DNA of 64,000 bases from Neobacillus cucumis (GCF_016107705.1 NZ_JAEHGC010000005.1:248001-312000), one strand, 5' to 3'; counted from the first letter of the stretch, positions 52,189 to 61,461 are shown. Numbers and translations are program-made. The notes: a model not told the origin generated them from the sequence alone.

Positions 52189-52245
52189 TTAAAATGTCTC
52201 CGTTTCTTCTTAATTTTTTATGAATTAGAAATTAAAAGTAGAAAG

Positions 52246-53382
52246 TTAATTTGCTTGAGCAGCTAGTTCTGAAATTTGATAATTTTTCTTTGTAAAAACG
52301 GAACCCTCTAGGATGGTTCTTGCTGTACGGACTACCTTTATTGCACTGATATGGCCGGCAAACAAGTCCACCTTTGTTTCCATAATTCCGGCAGGATGGG
52401 CTAATCTAACCACTTCATGGTTAAGAGTCACAATATCAGACAAAATGGTATCCTTTAGGAAAGCAGCTGCCGTTGTACAAATCGCACCTGTAATCGCAAG
52501 TGCTTGATGCGGCTTTTGCATGGACATCATTCGGATTGTCAGGTCCATTTCAGATGCATTTCTATTAATACCAGTATTATCAATATACTCCATAGGGGGT
52601 GCAATGATGGTCATTTTTGGTACGGCTGGAGACTTTTTAGTTGCATCTTCTTTTTTAGAAAAGTAGCACATTTCAGCTGCTGTAGATCTAATTTCTTCTA
52701 ATTCCCTTAATTTTTCGGGAGAATACTCATGTGGCAATTCATTTCCAATTAGCCCCACATCCTGTGCTCTGACAAAAACAAGTGGATTGGCAACGTCAAC
52801 TATCGAAATGGGTATGGTTCCATTTTTAGTTTCAATCCAGTCCACTGATTTTCCGGTTGGAAAAAGCTTTCCTGTTACAGCCCCCTCTGAGCGGGTGAAG
52901 GAAAGGTAAATAGGGGAACCTGTCCCCGGAACACCAGGGATTGAACATCTTCCTTCTGTTTGGACCTTTCCATTCTTTACTTCCACTTCAGCTATAATTA
53001 ACTTGTTGGTATTCGTATTTAATATTCTAACTTTCGTAACGGGTTCTATTTTTGGCACAAGCCCTTGTTCAATTGCATAGGGTCCTACAGCAGAAGAAAT
53101 ATTGCCGCAATTACCATTAAAATCAACGAATTGGTTTTCAAGGCTTACTTGTGCAAATGTATATTCAATGTCTACACCTTGAATAGTAGATTTTTTAATA
53201 ATAGCCGCTTTACTTGTTAAGGAATTTGCACCGCCAAGCCCGTCAATTTGCCTTTGATCGGGACTGCCCATTATATCAAGAAGAAAGTCCTCCCAAATAG
53301 CACGATTTTCAGGCATGTGCTCATAATTGAGAAATACTCCTTTACTGGTTCCACCACGCATAATGACAACTGGGACTTTCAT
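52246..53382 (-). CDS. PrpF-family isomerase (methylaconitate/aconitate or oxalomesaconate type)
   Basis: 378 residues of the PrpF family (two diaminopimelate-epimerase-like halves). VVIMRGGTSKGVFL at the N-terminus, GLGGANSLTSKAA, FNGNCGNISSAVGPYAIEQG and HPAGIMETKVD are present. Members move double bonds in tricarboxylic acids such as methylaconitate, aconitate or 4-oxalomesaconate. AAAGGTGG supports the ATG at 53382. It is divergent from a LysR gene and followed on the other side by a CitMHS transporter, which favours an aconitate-like substrate. Confidence 0.88.
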   Translation of the reverse strand: MKVPVVIMRGGTSKGVFLNYEHMPENRAIWEDFLLDIMGSPDQRQIDGLGGANSLTSKAAIIKKSTIQGVDIEYTFAQVSLENQFVDFNGNCGNISSAVGPYAIEQGLVPKIEPVTKVRILNTNTNKLIIAEVEVKNGKVQTEGRCSIPGVPGTGSPIYLSFTRSEGAVTGKLFPTGKSVDWIETKNGTIPISIVDVANPLVFVRAQDVGLIGNELPHEYSPEKLRELEEIRSTAAEMCYFSKKEDATKKSPAVPKMTIIAPPMEYIDNTGINRNASEMDLTIRMMSMQKPHQALAITGAICTTAAAFLKDTILSDIVTLNHEVVRLAHPAGIMETKVDLFAGHISAIKVVRTARTILEGSVFTKKNYQISELAAQAN

Positions 53383-53438
53383 GTTACAAAACCACCTTTT
53401 TGATTTTTTGAAAAATTGTTGTTCTTTTGAAAACATAG

Positions 53439-53457
53439 TATGATAAACTAGATCATA
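53439..53457. promoter_or_regulatory. LysR-type operator between prpF-like and lysR genes
   Basis: TATGATAAACTAGATCATA is an interrupted palindrome of T-N11-A type. AACTAGATYATAAGT recurs upstream of the CitMHS gene. Confidence 0.6.
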
Positions 53458-53524
53458 AGTAAAATAGATAATTTTGTGGGAAAATATAAAAAAATTTTTA
53501 TAATCCTATGAATGGAGGATTCCT

Positions 53525-54388
53525 ATGGATGAGAAAGATTGGGTCGCGATCAAGGTTTTGTTCGAAGAAAAGAATATTAGCCGGGCATCGGAGCGCCTGT
53601 ATATTTCACAGCCTGCTTTAACATACAGGTTGAAGAATTTAGAAAAAGAGCTTGGTACTGAATTGTTTTATAAAATAAAAGGCGGGATTGAATTTACGTC
53701 AGAAGGTGTCTATTTAGCTGATTATGCAGAAGAAATGATAAAAAAACTTCAGCAAACGAAAGATTACATACTGAATATGAAGGAGGAGGTAAGGGGAACA
53801 TTGCGATTAGGAGTATCGAGTAACTTTGCTCAATATAAGCTTCCTAAACTATTAAAGCAATTCTCTACCGAATATCCAAATGTTCAATTTAGTGTTAATA
53901 CGGGTTGGAGTACAAGTATTATGAACTTACTTAATTCTTCAAGTGTGCAATTGGGAATACTGCGTGGAAATTACGATTGGTATGGTGCCAAAACTATGCT
54001 CCACGAGGAAAGGCTTTGTCTTATTTCCAAACGTGAGGTTGATATGAATAAATTACCAGAACTTCCCTTTATTCATTATCAAACCGACAGTTCCCTAAAA
54101 AATTTAATCAACGGCTGGTGGCACGATCGTTTTTCAGAACCTCCGCTCGTAACTATGGAAACTGACCGACAGGAAACCTGTAAAGAAATGGTTAAAAATG
54201 ATTTAGGGATTGCGATATTGCCTGAAATTTGTTTACAACCATCTGATAATTTATTTACATATGGATTGTCTTACAAAAATGGGATACCTGTTTTAAGAAG
54301 TACGTGGTTGATGTACAACAAAGACGAATTGCAGCTAACAACTGTAAAAACCTTTATAAATTTTTTGAACCAAAATCCTAATTTATAA
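53525..54388 (+). CDS. LysR family transcriptional regulator
   Basis: 287 residues. The winged helix (1-60) contains NISRASERLYISQPALTYRLKNLEKELGTELF, and the effector domain starts near GTLRLGVSSNF. AATGGAGG precedes the ATG. It likely controls the divergent PrpF-like gene and the downstream transporter in response to a tricarboxylate co-inducer. Confidence 0.92.
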   Translation: MDEKDWVAIKVLFEEKNISRASERLYISQPALTYRLKNLEKELGTELFYKIKGGIEFTSEGVYLADYAEEMIKKLQQTKDYILNMKEEVRGTLRLGVSSNFAQYKLPKLLKQFSTEYPNVQFSVNTGWSTSIMNLLNSSSVQLGILRGNYDWYGAKTMLHEERLCLISKREVDMNKLPELPFIHYQTDSSLKNLINGWWHDRFSEPPLVTMETDRQETCKEMVKNDLGIAILPEICLQPSDNLFTYGLSYKNGIPVLRSTWLMYNKDELQLTTVKTFINFLNQNPNL

Positions 54389-54432
54389 ATATAGTACAAG
54401 GAAAGTTATACTTTTTCCTTGTACTTCACTCT

Positions 54433-54473
54433 TTTAATCGCTTGCAATAATAAAATCTAACTAGATTATAAGT
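54433..54473 (+). promoter_or_regulatory. Second LysR-type operator plus cre-like site before the CitMHS gene
   Basis: AATCTAACTAGATT (54454-54467), with AACTAGATTATAAGT spanning 54459-54473, shares the core with the operator at 53439. TTTAATCGCTTGCA (54433-54446) fits the cre consensus at 12 of 14 positions. Confidence 0.5.
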
Positions 54474-54613
54474 TTTTTTTTAGAAAATCTTAAAAAAATA
54501 TATATTTTACTTATTTCCACTGCTGAAATATTCTAAAAATATAGTTTTTTAGAGATAAGAAGATTGGAAATTACCATTATCTTTTTTCTCTAAGTTTGTA
54601 AGCGATTTCTTAT

Positions 54614-55945
54614 ATGGAGGGGATTTATATTATTACTTTTTTAGGAGTTTCAATGGTTGTCGTATTTACTTACTTGATTATGTCAAAGAGATTATCTCCA
54701 GTCATAGCCCTTGTGGTGGTTCCAATTGTCTTCGCATTAATTGGCGGGTTTGGCTTAAAGCTGGGAGATATGATGATGGAGGGTCTAAAAGTTGTTGCCC
54801 CTTCAGCGGCACTATTATTGTTTGCGATTCTTTTTTTCGGTATTTTAATTGACGCAGGATTGTTCGACCCGCTTATTAAACAAATGTTAAGATTCGTAAA
54901 GGGGGACCCAGTAAAAATCGCCATTGGAACTGCTATCATTGCCTTGCTAGTTGCTCTTGACGGTGACGGTACCACTACACACATGATTACGATTTCAGCA
55001 ATGTTGCCCTTATACTTACGATTGGGCATGAGTCCACTAGTACTTGGGACTATATCAATGCTTTCTGTCAGTATAATGAGTGGTATGACTCCGTGGGGAG
55101 GGCCTGCTACAAGGGCCATTGCCTCTTTGGGTCTTGATGCCAATGAATTTTTCCTCCCACTCTTACCTACCTTGTTTGCCGGAATCGGAAGTATCCTTGT
55201 TACAGCCTATTTTCTAGGCAAAAAGGAACGAAAAAAAATTGGTGTAATTACTATAGAGTCACCTTCCAGAAACCTTTCAGCTATCCCTGAAGCGGCTATC
55301 GCGATAGAGATGCCAGGAAATATAAAGCGTCCTAAACTGATATGGTTCAATCTGCTGTTAACAATTGCGGTAATGGTCGTTTTGGTAATGGGAATATTAC
55401 CAGCTCCGGTGCTATTTCTTATTGGGTTTGTATTAGCTTCCATGATTAACTATCCAAACTTGGAACAACAAAAAGAGCGGATAATGGCACATGCAGGAAA
55501 TGCTTTGACGGTTGTTACACTCGTTTTTACAGCGGGCATCTTCACGGGTATTTTCTCCGGAACAAAGATGGTGGACGCAATCGCTCATTCACTCGTTTCG
55601 ATTATTCCAGATTCTTTAGGGTCATTCTTTCCAGCAGTAGTAGCTCTGACAAGTATGCCGTTTACTTTCGTTTTATCAAATGACGCCTATTATTTTGGAG
55701 TGTTGCCAATCTTGGCGGAAGCGGGGTCCGCTTATGGGGTAGACCCATTAGAAATCGCAAGAGCTTCCGTATTAGGCCAGCCTGTACACTTTTTAAGCCC
55801 GTTGGTAGCCTCTACACTGCTATTAGTAGGAATGATTAATACCGACCTAGGAGAGTTCCAGAAAGCTGCATTTAAATGGTCTGTATTCTGCTCTTTAGTT
55901 ATCATTATCGTTGCTGTAGTAACTGGTGCATTGAGTATTTTTTAA
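54614..55945 (+). CDS. CitMHS family citrate/tricarboxylate:cation symporter
   Basis: About 443 residues, roughly 12 hydrophobic segments. Family motifs include MSKRLSPVIALVVVPIVFALIGG, ALDGDGTTTHMITISAMLPL and SGMTPWGGPATRAIASLG, plus PFTFVLSNDAYYFGVLPIL. CitM and CitH carry metal-citrate complexes. The start is odd: the ATG at 54614 directly overlaps a strong GGAGGGG (54616-54622), which would normally act as ribosome binding site for a start a few codons later, where only ATT codons occur. A shared operator and LysR neighbour link it to the PrpF-like enzyme. Confidence 0.9.
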   Translation: MEGIYIITFLGVSMVVVFTYLIMSKRLSPVIALVVVPIVFALIGGFGLKLGDMMMEGLKVVAPSAALLLFAILFFGILIDAGLFDPLIKQMLRFVKGDPVKIAIGTAIIALLVALDGDGTTTHMITISAMLPLYLRLGMSPLVLGTISMLSVSIMSGMTPWGGPATRAIASLGLDANEFFLPLLPTLFAGIGSILVTAYFLGKKERKKIGVITIESPSRNLSAIPEAAIAIEMPGNIKRPKLIWFNLLLTIAVMVVLVMGILPAPVLFLIGFVLASMINYPNLEQQKERIMAHAGNALTVVTLVFTAGIFTGIFSGTKMVDAIAHSLVSIIPDSLGSFFPAVVALTSMPFTFVLSNDAYYFGVLPILAEAGSAYGVDPLEIARASVLGQPVHFLSPLVASTLLLVGMINTDLGEFQKAAFKWSVFCSLVIIIVAVVTGALSIF

Positions 55946-55956
55946 TATAAAAAAAC

Positions 55957-55996
55957 AGAGCTTGTTTACAAATTTGTAAAGCAGCTCTTTTTTTTC
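55957..55996. terminator. Bidirectional terminator between CitMHS gene and yyaC
   Basis: AGAGC and GCTCT outer arms with TTTACAAATTTGTAAA inside and a long T-run. Confidence 0.8.
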
Positions 55997-56010
55997 TATA
56001 TTAATGGTGG

Positions 56011-56595
56011 TTATTTTATTGTGTGGCAAATAATTTTTACAATGGTTTTTGCAAAATTGAAAACGGTAAATAAACGGGTGTCATTTAGAAACTGCGATGC
56101 TGGTAATGGATCAATATAGTTAATCATACTTTTGATATGGTAATCTCCCACTTTAGGAAGAATTTTTTCAAGGGCACTCCCAGGAGCGAGCGGTCCTTTG
56201 TTAAAATAAATAAAACCGACTTGGTTTTTTTCTCCCAAACATGCATCAATACTGATAATCAACGGCTTTTTATGATGCTTCTGGATGTCTTTCAAATTAT
56301 CCTTTAAGTTAAAGGCGTGAACGGGTTCTTTCAACGTACCGTATACATGATAAGGAACATCACTTTCTCTAAGCATCGTACCCACTAGAGGCCCCAGTGA
56401 GTCTCCAACATATCGATCTGAACCAATACATAGAAAAACAATTTCTCTATTTTCAAGCATAGAGCGTGTGATGATTTCTTCCATAATTTCTGAAGATACC
56501 TCAATTTCTTTTTCTTCTATCATATCCTTCACTTTGATTTTAAATAAAGTGTTTTCTTGTTCTGAGTTTCCTTGATTATTATAAAAAGGACACAT
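56011..56595 (-). CDS. yyaC: Spore protease YyaC-like (DUF1256)
   Basis: 194 residues with IVFLCIGSDRYVGDSLGPLVGTML, VYGTLKEPVHAFNL and ISIDACLGEKNQVGFI, the signature of the YyaC/DUF1256 family related to the germination protease fold. It is expressed in sporulation. GGGGGAAC lies upstream of the ATG at 56595. It is convergent with the CitMHS gene. Confidence 0.9.
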   Translation of the reverse strand: MCPFYNNQGNSEQENTLFKIKVKDMIEEKEIEVSSEIMEEIITRSMLENREIVFLCIGSDRYVGDSLGPLVGTMLRESDVPYHVYGTLKEPVHAFNLKDNLKDIQKHHKKPLIISIDACLGEKNQVGFIYFNKGPLAPGSALEKILPKVGDYHIKSMINYIDPLPASQFLNDTRLFTVFNFAKTIVKIICHTIK

Positions 56596-57023
56596 TTCAG
56601 TTCCCCCAAATGGAATACAACGTATTTTTTCAAAAATGTCTTTAAGACAATTATATCAACTAATCCTTCTTTAAAGTAAGTTAAACTTGGGCACGATGGG
56701 GAGGATTCTTTTTGATCTCCCAATCTCAGAACAATTCGAAAAGAATTATTAGAATTAAACATAGTTCCAGCTTTTTATAAATATTTGAAAGAATTTTATC
56801 TGGAAAGCATATCATAACTCATGAATTTTAGTTATAGTAGAAAGAATTAGATAATTTATACTGTAAGTTTCTATGAATAAAAAGAAAAATCTTGAATTTT
56901 CAGGAAAATAGATTGACACATTTTATCGAAAAATGATATAAACACAATAAGAATTTTTAATAAATAAACGTATTAAAGTGAAAAATAATTCTAGTATGAG
57001 GGAAAAATAGGGGGAGTTACATC
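56596..57023. other. Intergenic region yyaC-aldolase
   Basis: 428 bp, very AT-rich. It holds the divergent promoters of yyaC and the aldolase gene. A sigma-A promoter is visible at 56913-56942. I saw no coding frame with a ribosome binding site and no RNA element. Confidence 0.4.
56913..56942 (+). promoter_or_regulatory. Sigma-A promoter of the aldolase gene
   Basis: Perfect TTGACA (56913-56918), 18-bp spacer and TATAAA (56937-56942). Confidence 0.7.
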
Positions 57024-57983
57024 ATGGGACAACGTAGTAAAATTTTAGACTGTACGATTCGGGATGGAGGTTTGGTTAATAATTGGGATTTCAGCGTCGA
57101 ATTTGTACAAGACCTGTATAATGGCTTAAGTGAAGCAGGCGTTGAATATATGGAGATTGGTTACAAAAACTCACCAAAGCTTCTTAAAGCAACGGAGCCC
57201 AATCCATGGAGATTTCTTGACGATAACTTTCTGAAAGAAATCATTCCTGAGAAAAAGTTTACGAAGTTATCTGCTTTAGTAGATATTGGTCGTGTAGACC
57301 CTAATGACATCCTGCCGCGCGAACAAAGTGTTCTAGATATGATCAGAGTAGCTTGCTATATCAGAGAAGTGGACAAGGGCTTGGAACTTGTTAAAATGTT
57401 TCATGATTTGGGGTATGAGACTACCCTTAACATTATGGCGTTATCAAGTGTACCTGAAAAGCAACTAATTGAAGCTTTTGAATTGGTACGAAACAGTCCT
57501 GTAGATGTCGTGTATATCGTTGACTCCTTTGGAAGTTTAGATCCTGCTGATATTGAGCATCTCGTGAAAAAGTTTAAAGACTTGGTTCCAAACAAAGAAC
57601 TTGGAATTCATACACATAACAATATGCAGTTAGCTTTTGCCAATACCATCGCTGCAATGCGAAGCGGAGTTACTTTCTTGGATTCCTCTGTTTATGGTAT
57701 GGGTCGTGCAGCCGGTAACTGTCACACCGAGCTTCTTGTTAGCTACATCCAAAAAACAAGCTACGAGCTTAAGCCAGTTTTAGGTATTATTGAAAAACAT
57801 ATGCTGGAAATGCGTCAAAAGTGGGAGTGGGGCTATATCATTCCTTACATGATTTCTGGTGTTCTGAATGAACATCCACGTGTTGCAATGGCATACCGTA
57901 ATACTGCCGATCGTGATAAGTTCGTTGATTTCTATGATAAGGTCACATCACCAGAAGTGGAATTGGCGACTGTTTCAAAATAG
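57024..57983 (+). CDS. DRE-TIM aldolase-domain protein (HOA/HMG-CoA-lyase-like)
   Basis: 319 residues. The catalytic start motif is LDCTIRDGG, and the metal ligand region is GIHTHNNMQLAFANTIAA, then GMGRAAGNCHTELLVSYI. This is the DRE-TIM metallolyase superfamily (4-hydroxy-2-oxovalerate aldolase, HMG-CoA lyase, isopropylmalate synthase). The C-terminal domain typical of HOA aldolase is replaced by a distinct 70-residue tail. The substrate is unknown and there are no meta-cleavage pathway genes nearby. GGGGGAG lies upstream of the ATG. Confidence 0.85.
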   Translation: MGQRSKILDCTIRDGGLVNNWDFSVEFVQDLYNGLSEAGVEYMEIGYKNSPKLLKATEPNPWRFLDDNFLKEIIPEKKFTKLSALVDIGRVDPNDILPREQSVLDMIRVACYIREVDKGLELVKMFHDLGYETTLNIMALSSVPEKQLIEAFELVRNSPVDVVYIVDSFGSLDPADIEHLVKKFKDLVPNKELGIHTHNNMQLAFANTIAAMRSGVTFLDSSVYGMGRAAGNCHTELLVSYIQKTSYELKPVLGIIEKHMLEMRQKWEWGYIIPYMISGVLNEHPRVAMAYRNTADRDKFVDFYDKVTSPEVELATVSK

Positions 57984-57992
57984 TGGGATTGC

Positions 57993-58024
57993 AAAAAGTA
58001 CCTTTTAATTAAGGTGCTTTTTTT
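57993..58024 (+). terminator. Intrinsic terminator after the aldolase gene
   Basis: AAAAAGTACCTT and AAGGTGCTTTTT arms with T-run. Confidence 0.85.
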
Positions 58025-58246
58025 CTTTATTCGAAGTTCTATTTTCTAGTTGAATGAGTAAAAAACGCTTCTCTAACTTTTAATATACCCCCACATATAG
58101 CATGGTAAATTAGCGGTAATTTAATGTTTTTACTATTGTATATTAAGTTGAGTATTGAACAAGATAAGAAAGTCTTCTGGTTAAAATTAGGATTACTATT
58201 TTCAGTCATGTGGGTTAATTATTTTGTTAATTGAGGTGAGAATAAC

Positions 58247-59026
58247 ATGCCAATGTTGGATGTTGATGGGGGTACCCTATATTTCAATGTTAAAGGAAAA
58301 GGGATTCCTATTGTATTTATCCATCCTCCTGTACTCACTTCTTTTAACTTTAAATACCAAATAAAGGAATTATCAAAATACTTTCAAGTAATTACTTTTG
58401 ATATTAGAGGTCATGGAAAAAGTCAGTATTCAAGTAAACCAATTACCTACTCGCTTATTATTAGTGATATAAAACAACTATTAAATCATCTAGAGGTTAA
58501 AAAAGCATTTATTTGCGGCTATTCTGCTGGTGCATCGATCGTTTTAGAATTTTTGCTGACTTCTGAAGACCAAGCTTTAGGAGGAATTGTAATTAGCGGT
58601 ATGTCTGAAATTAGTGATTGGAGGCTAATGAAAAGAATTTCTTTTGCAATTAAGCTTGCTAAGGCTGGGGCTGTATCTCTTTTGGCGTGGTCTGTATCTT
58701 GGAGCAATTCAAATACTCAAAAGCAATTCATCAAGATGTTTATTGAATCCAAAAAAGGTGATGCGAGGAACATCCAGCAATATTACGAGTATTGTTTGCA
58801 CTATAATTGTACCAATCAACTAGAGAACATTCATATTCCAATTATCCTGGTTTATGGGGAGCAGGATAAGCAATTTTATGATTATGCCCAGCTATTACAT
58901 AAGAAATTACCATGTAATGAATTAAAGTTCATTAAAAATGTAGACCATCGGATTCCAACAAAAACCGCGAATGCATTAAATAAAATAATTATTCAGTATA
59001 TTAATAAACATTATTTGGAAAAATAG
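58247..59026 (+). CDS. Alpha/beta hydrolase
   Basis: 259 residues. The oxyanion region is IVFIHPPVLTSF, with VITFDIRGHGKSQYS. The nucleophile elbow GYSAG holds the Ser at about residue 92, the acid is near LVYGEQDKQF and the His is in NVDHRIPTK. Substrate cannot be told from sequence. GAGGTGAG precedes the ATG. Codon use is AT-rich relative to the metabolic operons, as for its neighbour. Confidence 0.85.
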   Translation: MPMLDVDGGTLYFNVKGKGIPIVFIHPPVLTSFNFKYQIKELSKYFQVITFDIRGHGKSQYSSKPITYSLIISDIKQLLNHLEVKKAFICGYSAGASIVLEFLLTSEDQALGGIVISGMSEISDWRLMKRISFAIKLAKAGAVSLLAWSVSWSNSNTQKQFIKMFIESKKGDARNIQQYYEYCLHYNCTNQLENIHIPIILVYGEQDKQFYDYAQLLHKKLPCNELKFIKNVDHRIPTKTANALNKIIIQYINKHYLEK

Positions 59027-59143
59027 TGTTCACTTGTGCTTATCAAGATTTTGTAAGGTTTAACCAATCAACATGTAGTAGCGTCATTACATATTATTGT
59101 AACCCTATAAAGGATGCAGCTGAAAAAACTGAGGTGAACTTTT

Positions 59144-59644
59144 ATGGACGTTAAGCTTTTTCGGGCAATAAATTTTCTTTCTGGTCGTTCTTTAATGTTA
59201 GATAAAATGATGATATTCATTTCAAACAGGATTCGATTTGTCTATATTCTTATTTTAATCATTATGTTCTTTAAAAGACAGGAATATAGAAAAATGGCAA
59301 TGGATGCAGCAATCTCTATCCTTATCAGCTTAATAATAAATATATTCATTAAGTTATTTTATTTTAAGCCGCGGCCATTTTTAAAAAGAAATGTAGGAAT
59401 TCTTATTCCCTCAAAAATGGATTCGTCTTTTCCTAGTAAACATACCCTACTTGTTTTTGCAGTTTCAACTACGATCTTTTTTTATCATCGTTTCCTTGGA
59501 GTAATAATGTGGGGGATGTCTTTCCTTACAGGGTTATCTCGCATTTGGGTAGGACATCATTATCCATCTGACATTATCGGTAGCGCCTTTCTAGGATCTC
59601 TTATAAGTTTTTTCGTCCACAAATTATCACGTTTTCAAAAGTAA
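59144..59644 (+). CDS. PAP2 family phosphatase (undecaprenyl-pyrophosphatase BcrC-like)
   Basis: 166 residues, about five hydrophobic segments. The three acid-phosphatase motifs are KLFYFKPRP, FPSKHT and SRIWVGHHYPSD. This fits membrane PAP2 enzymes that dephosphorylate undecaprenyl pyrophosphate or phosphatidic acid. The BcrC assignment is inferred from length and fold. GAGGTGA is spaced well from the ATG. Confidence 0.87.
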   Translation: MDVKLFRAINFLSGRSLMLDKMMIFISNRIRFVYILILIIMFFKRQEYRKMAMDAAISILISLIINIFIKLFYFKPRPFLKRNVGILIPSKMDSSFPSKHTLLVFAVSTTIFFYHRFLGVIMWGMSFLTGLSRIWVGHHYPSDIIGSAFLGSLISFFVHKLSRFQK

Positions 59645-59682
59645 CTTTTTTGACTATATTCAAGTAATATAAGAAGGTGCTG

Positions 59683-59710
59683 AAAAAAGCCCTAACATTT
59701 TTGTTAGGGT
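59683..59710 (-). terminator. Intrinsic terminator of the DUF1657 gene
   Basis: CCCTAACA (59690-59697) and TGTTAGGG (59702-59709). The T-run is on the minus strand (six Ts). Confidence 0.85.
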
Positions 59711-59725
59711 TGAGGACAACTTAAT

Positions 59726-59932
59726 TTATTGTTGTTTGTACTGAGGTTCCTCACCTTGAATTTCTTGAAGGCGTGGTTCAAGGCTATCAAGAACGGATTG
59801 CGTTTGTTGTGCAGCTTGTTGATAAAGTTGCTTTGCATTTTGGTTGTCTGTAGCTAAAGCAAAAGTTTCGAAACTTGCCTGGGCACTTTTTAAACTTGCT
59901 AATGCGGTTTGAACTTGTTTTCCAACTGTCAT
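59726..59932 (-). CDS. DUF1657 family protein
   Basis: 68 residues, helical, Gln/Ala-rich: VGKQVQTALASLKSAQASFE and AKQLYQQAAQQTQSVLDSLE are typical of DUF1657, a small family found in spore-formers, often near spoVA-type genes. Here it is alone. AGGAG precedes the ATG. The role is unknown. Confidence 0.88.
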   Translation of the reverse strand: MTVGKQVQTALASLKSAQASFETFALATDNQNAKQLYQQAAQQTQSVLDSLEPRLQEIQGEEPQYKQQ

Positions 59933-60155
59933 TTTACTCCTTCTTTCGAAAAAAAAATTGAATTCACAAAAGTAGTATGCGAAATACTTGTAAGGTTATG
60001 CATGGTGATTTCAAATTCAAACGAAATTAAATCCTCTCTTTTTCAGTAATTTAATTTTCAATAATTTAAGTGTTTTTTAATGAGTGGTATAGCATGTGAG
60101 TTATCAGATATACGCTAAACAAAAAAAGACCGGGTGTGGTCTTTTTTAAGAGAAT

Positions 60156-61283
60156 TTAGTTGTTACCCCAAACGCTTTCAGCAATTTTAACAATGTGCTT
60201 AATCTTATCCCATTGTTCCTCTTCTGTTAAAACGTTTCCTTCTTCCGTGCTGGCAAATCCGCACTGAGGGCTTAATGCCAAGTTTTCTAATGGAATCGAT
60301 TGACTTGCTTCTTTAATTCTTGCCTTAATCACTTCGGGATCTTCTAATTCCGGGAATTTAGAGGTAATTAATCCTAATACAACGGTTTTGTCATCTCGTT
60401 TAAAGCTTTTAAGTGGTCCAAAATCACCTGAACGATTATCATCATATTCCAAGAATAATCCATCAACATTTAAGTTAGCAAAAATAGCATCCGAGATTTG
60501 ATCGTATCCACCGCTCGTTATATAAGTAGAGCGGAAGTTTCCACGACAAATATGCATCGTAATTAACAAATCTTCAGGCTTCTTAGCAATGGCGTCGTTT
60601 AAGCAGCGTACTCTAGTATCGATAATATCTTGTACGTCCATGCCAAGTTTCTCAACAACAGCTTTGATTCGTTCTTCGGAAACAAAATCAATCCAGGAAG
60701 TATCGTCTAATTGTAAATAACGGCAGCCCGCATCATAGAAAGCTTGAATGGCTTTTTGGTAAGCTGTAACTGTATCATGGTAGAATTGCTCTGTGTTGCC
60801 ATTGTAATACTCATCGCCTTGAATTCTTGTGAACAACATATTCGGGCTTGGAATGGAGAACTTGGCAACTTGAGTTCCATCACCGTATTGGTCAACGGCT
60901 TGCTTTAGGAACTTAAAATGCTCTAACATATAATGACCATTAAAGTCGATTTTTCCAACAACCTTGATGGCCGTATTTTTTGTTTTGGCACCTTTGAAGT
61001 TACTTACATACTCCGCTTCGAATTCTTCTACACCGTCTAAACCTGCTAAAAAGTCTAAATGCCACCATGCCCGTCTAAACTCACCATCTGTGATGGATTT
61101 AAGGCCTGCCTCAATTTGTTTTTGTACCAGTTTCTCAATTTCTTTATCCTCTATCACCTTTAGGGCTGCATGATCGATTTCCCCGTTTGCATAGGCTTTT
61201 CTTGCCGCTTTAATAGGTTCCGGTCTTAGAAAACTCCCGACATGGTCTGCTTTAAATGGAGCTTTTACTAGTGTTTTGGTCAT
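60156..61283 (-). CDS. MetE C-domain-like methyltransferase (YxjG/YxjH family)
   Basis: 375 residues, matching YxjG/YxjH. KADHVGSFLRPEPIKAAR at the N-terminus, DGEFRRAWWHLDFL, YLQLDDTSWIDF, HICRGNFRS with zinc-ligand His and Cys, and ALSPQCGFASTEEGN with the last zinc Cys. It is a cobalamin-independent methionine synthase homolog that lacks the MetE N-terminal half and probably methylates homocysteine from an alternative methyl donor. The S-box leader upstream confirms a methionine-cycle role. Confidence 0.93.
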   Translation of the reverse strand: MTKTLVKAPFKADHVGSFLRPEPIKAARKAYANGEIDHAALKVIEDKEIEKLVQKQIEAGLKSITDGEFRRAWWHLDFLAGLDGVEEFEAEYVSNFKGAKTKNTAIKVVGKIDFNGHYMLEHFKFLKQAVDQYGDGTQVAKFSIPSPNMLFTRIQGDEYYNGNTEQFYHDTVTAYQKAIQAFYDAGCRYLQLDDTSWIDFVSEERIKAVVEKLGMDVQDIIDTRVRCLNDAIAKKPEDLLITMHICRGNFRSTYITSGGYDQISDAIFANLNVDGLFLEYDDNRSGDFGPLKSFKRDDKTVVLGLITSKFPELEDPEVIKARIKEASQSIPLENLALSPQCGFASTEEGNVLTEEEQWDKIKHIVKIAESVWGNN

Positions 61284-61311
61284 AAATATTTTCCTTCTTT
61301 CAATAAAAATT

Positions 61312-61461
61312 AAAAACCCCTCTTCGTAAATAAGAAGAGGGGGGCATAAACGTAATGGGTTCTCTTCTTATCTTTTAGCAAAAAGCTACTGGAATTGGCA
61401 CAGTACAAAAAGTCTGCTGCCGAGGTCTCAAAGGGCCAGTCCCTCCACCTCTCTTGATAAG
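61312..61461 (-). ncRNA. SAM-I (S-box) riboswitch with terminator
   Basis: On the minus strand CTTATCAAGAGAGGTGGAG opens the aptamer, followed by GGGACTGGCCC, ACCTCGGCAGCAG, GTGCCAATTCC and the closing GATAAGAAGAGA. A terminator (CCCCTCTTC/GAAGAGGGG plus TTTTT) lies at 61312-61342. With SAM bound, the terminator forms and the methyltransferase gene is shut off. Confidence 0.96.

Noticed and set aside
56529..56762. 77-codon minus-strand frame upstream of yyaC
   Set aside because: It overlaps the yyaC start in another frame, has no clear ribosome binding site, and I recognised no family.
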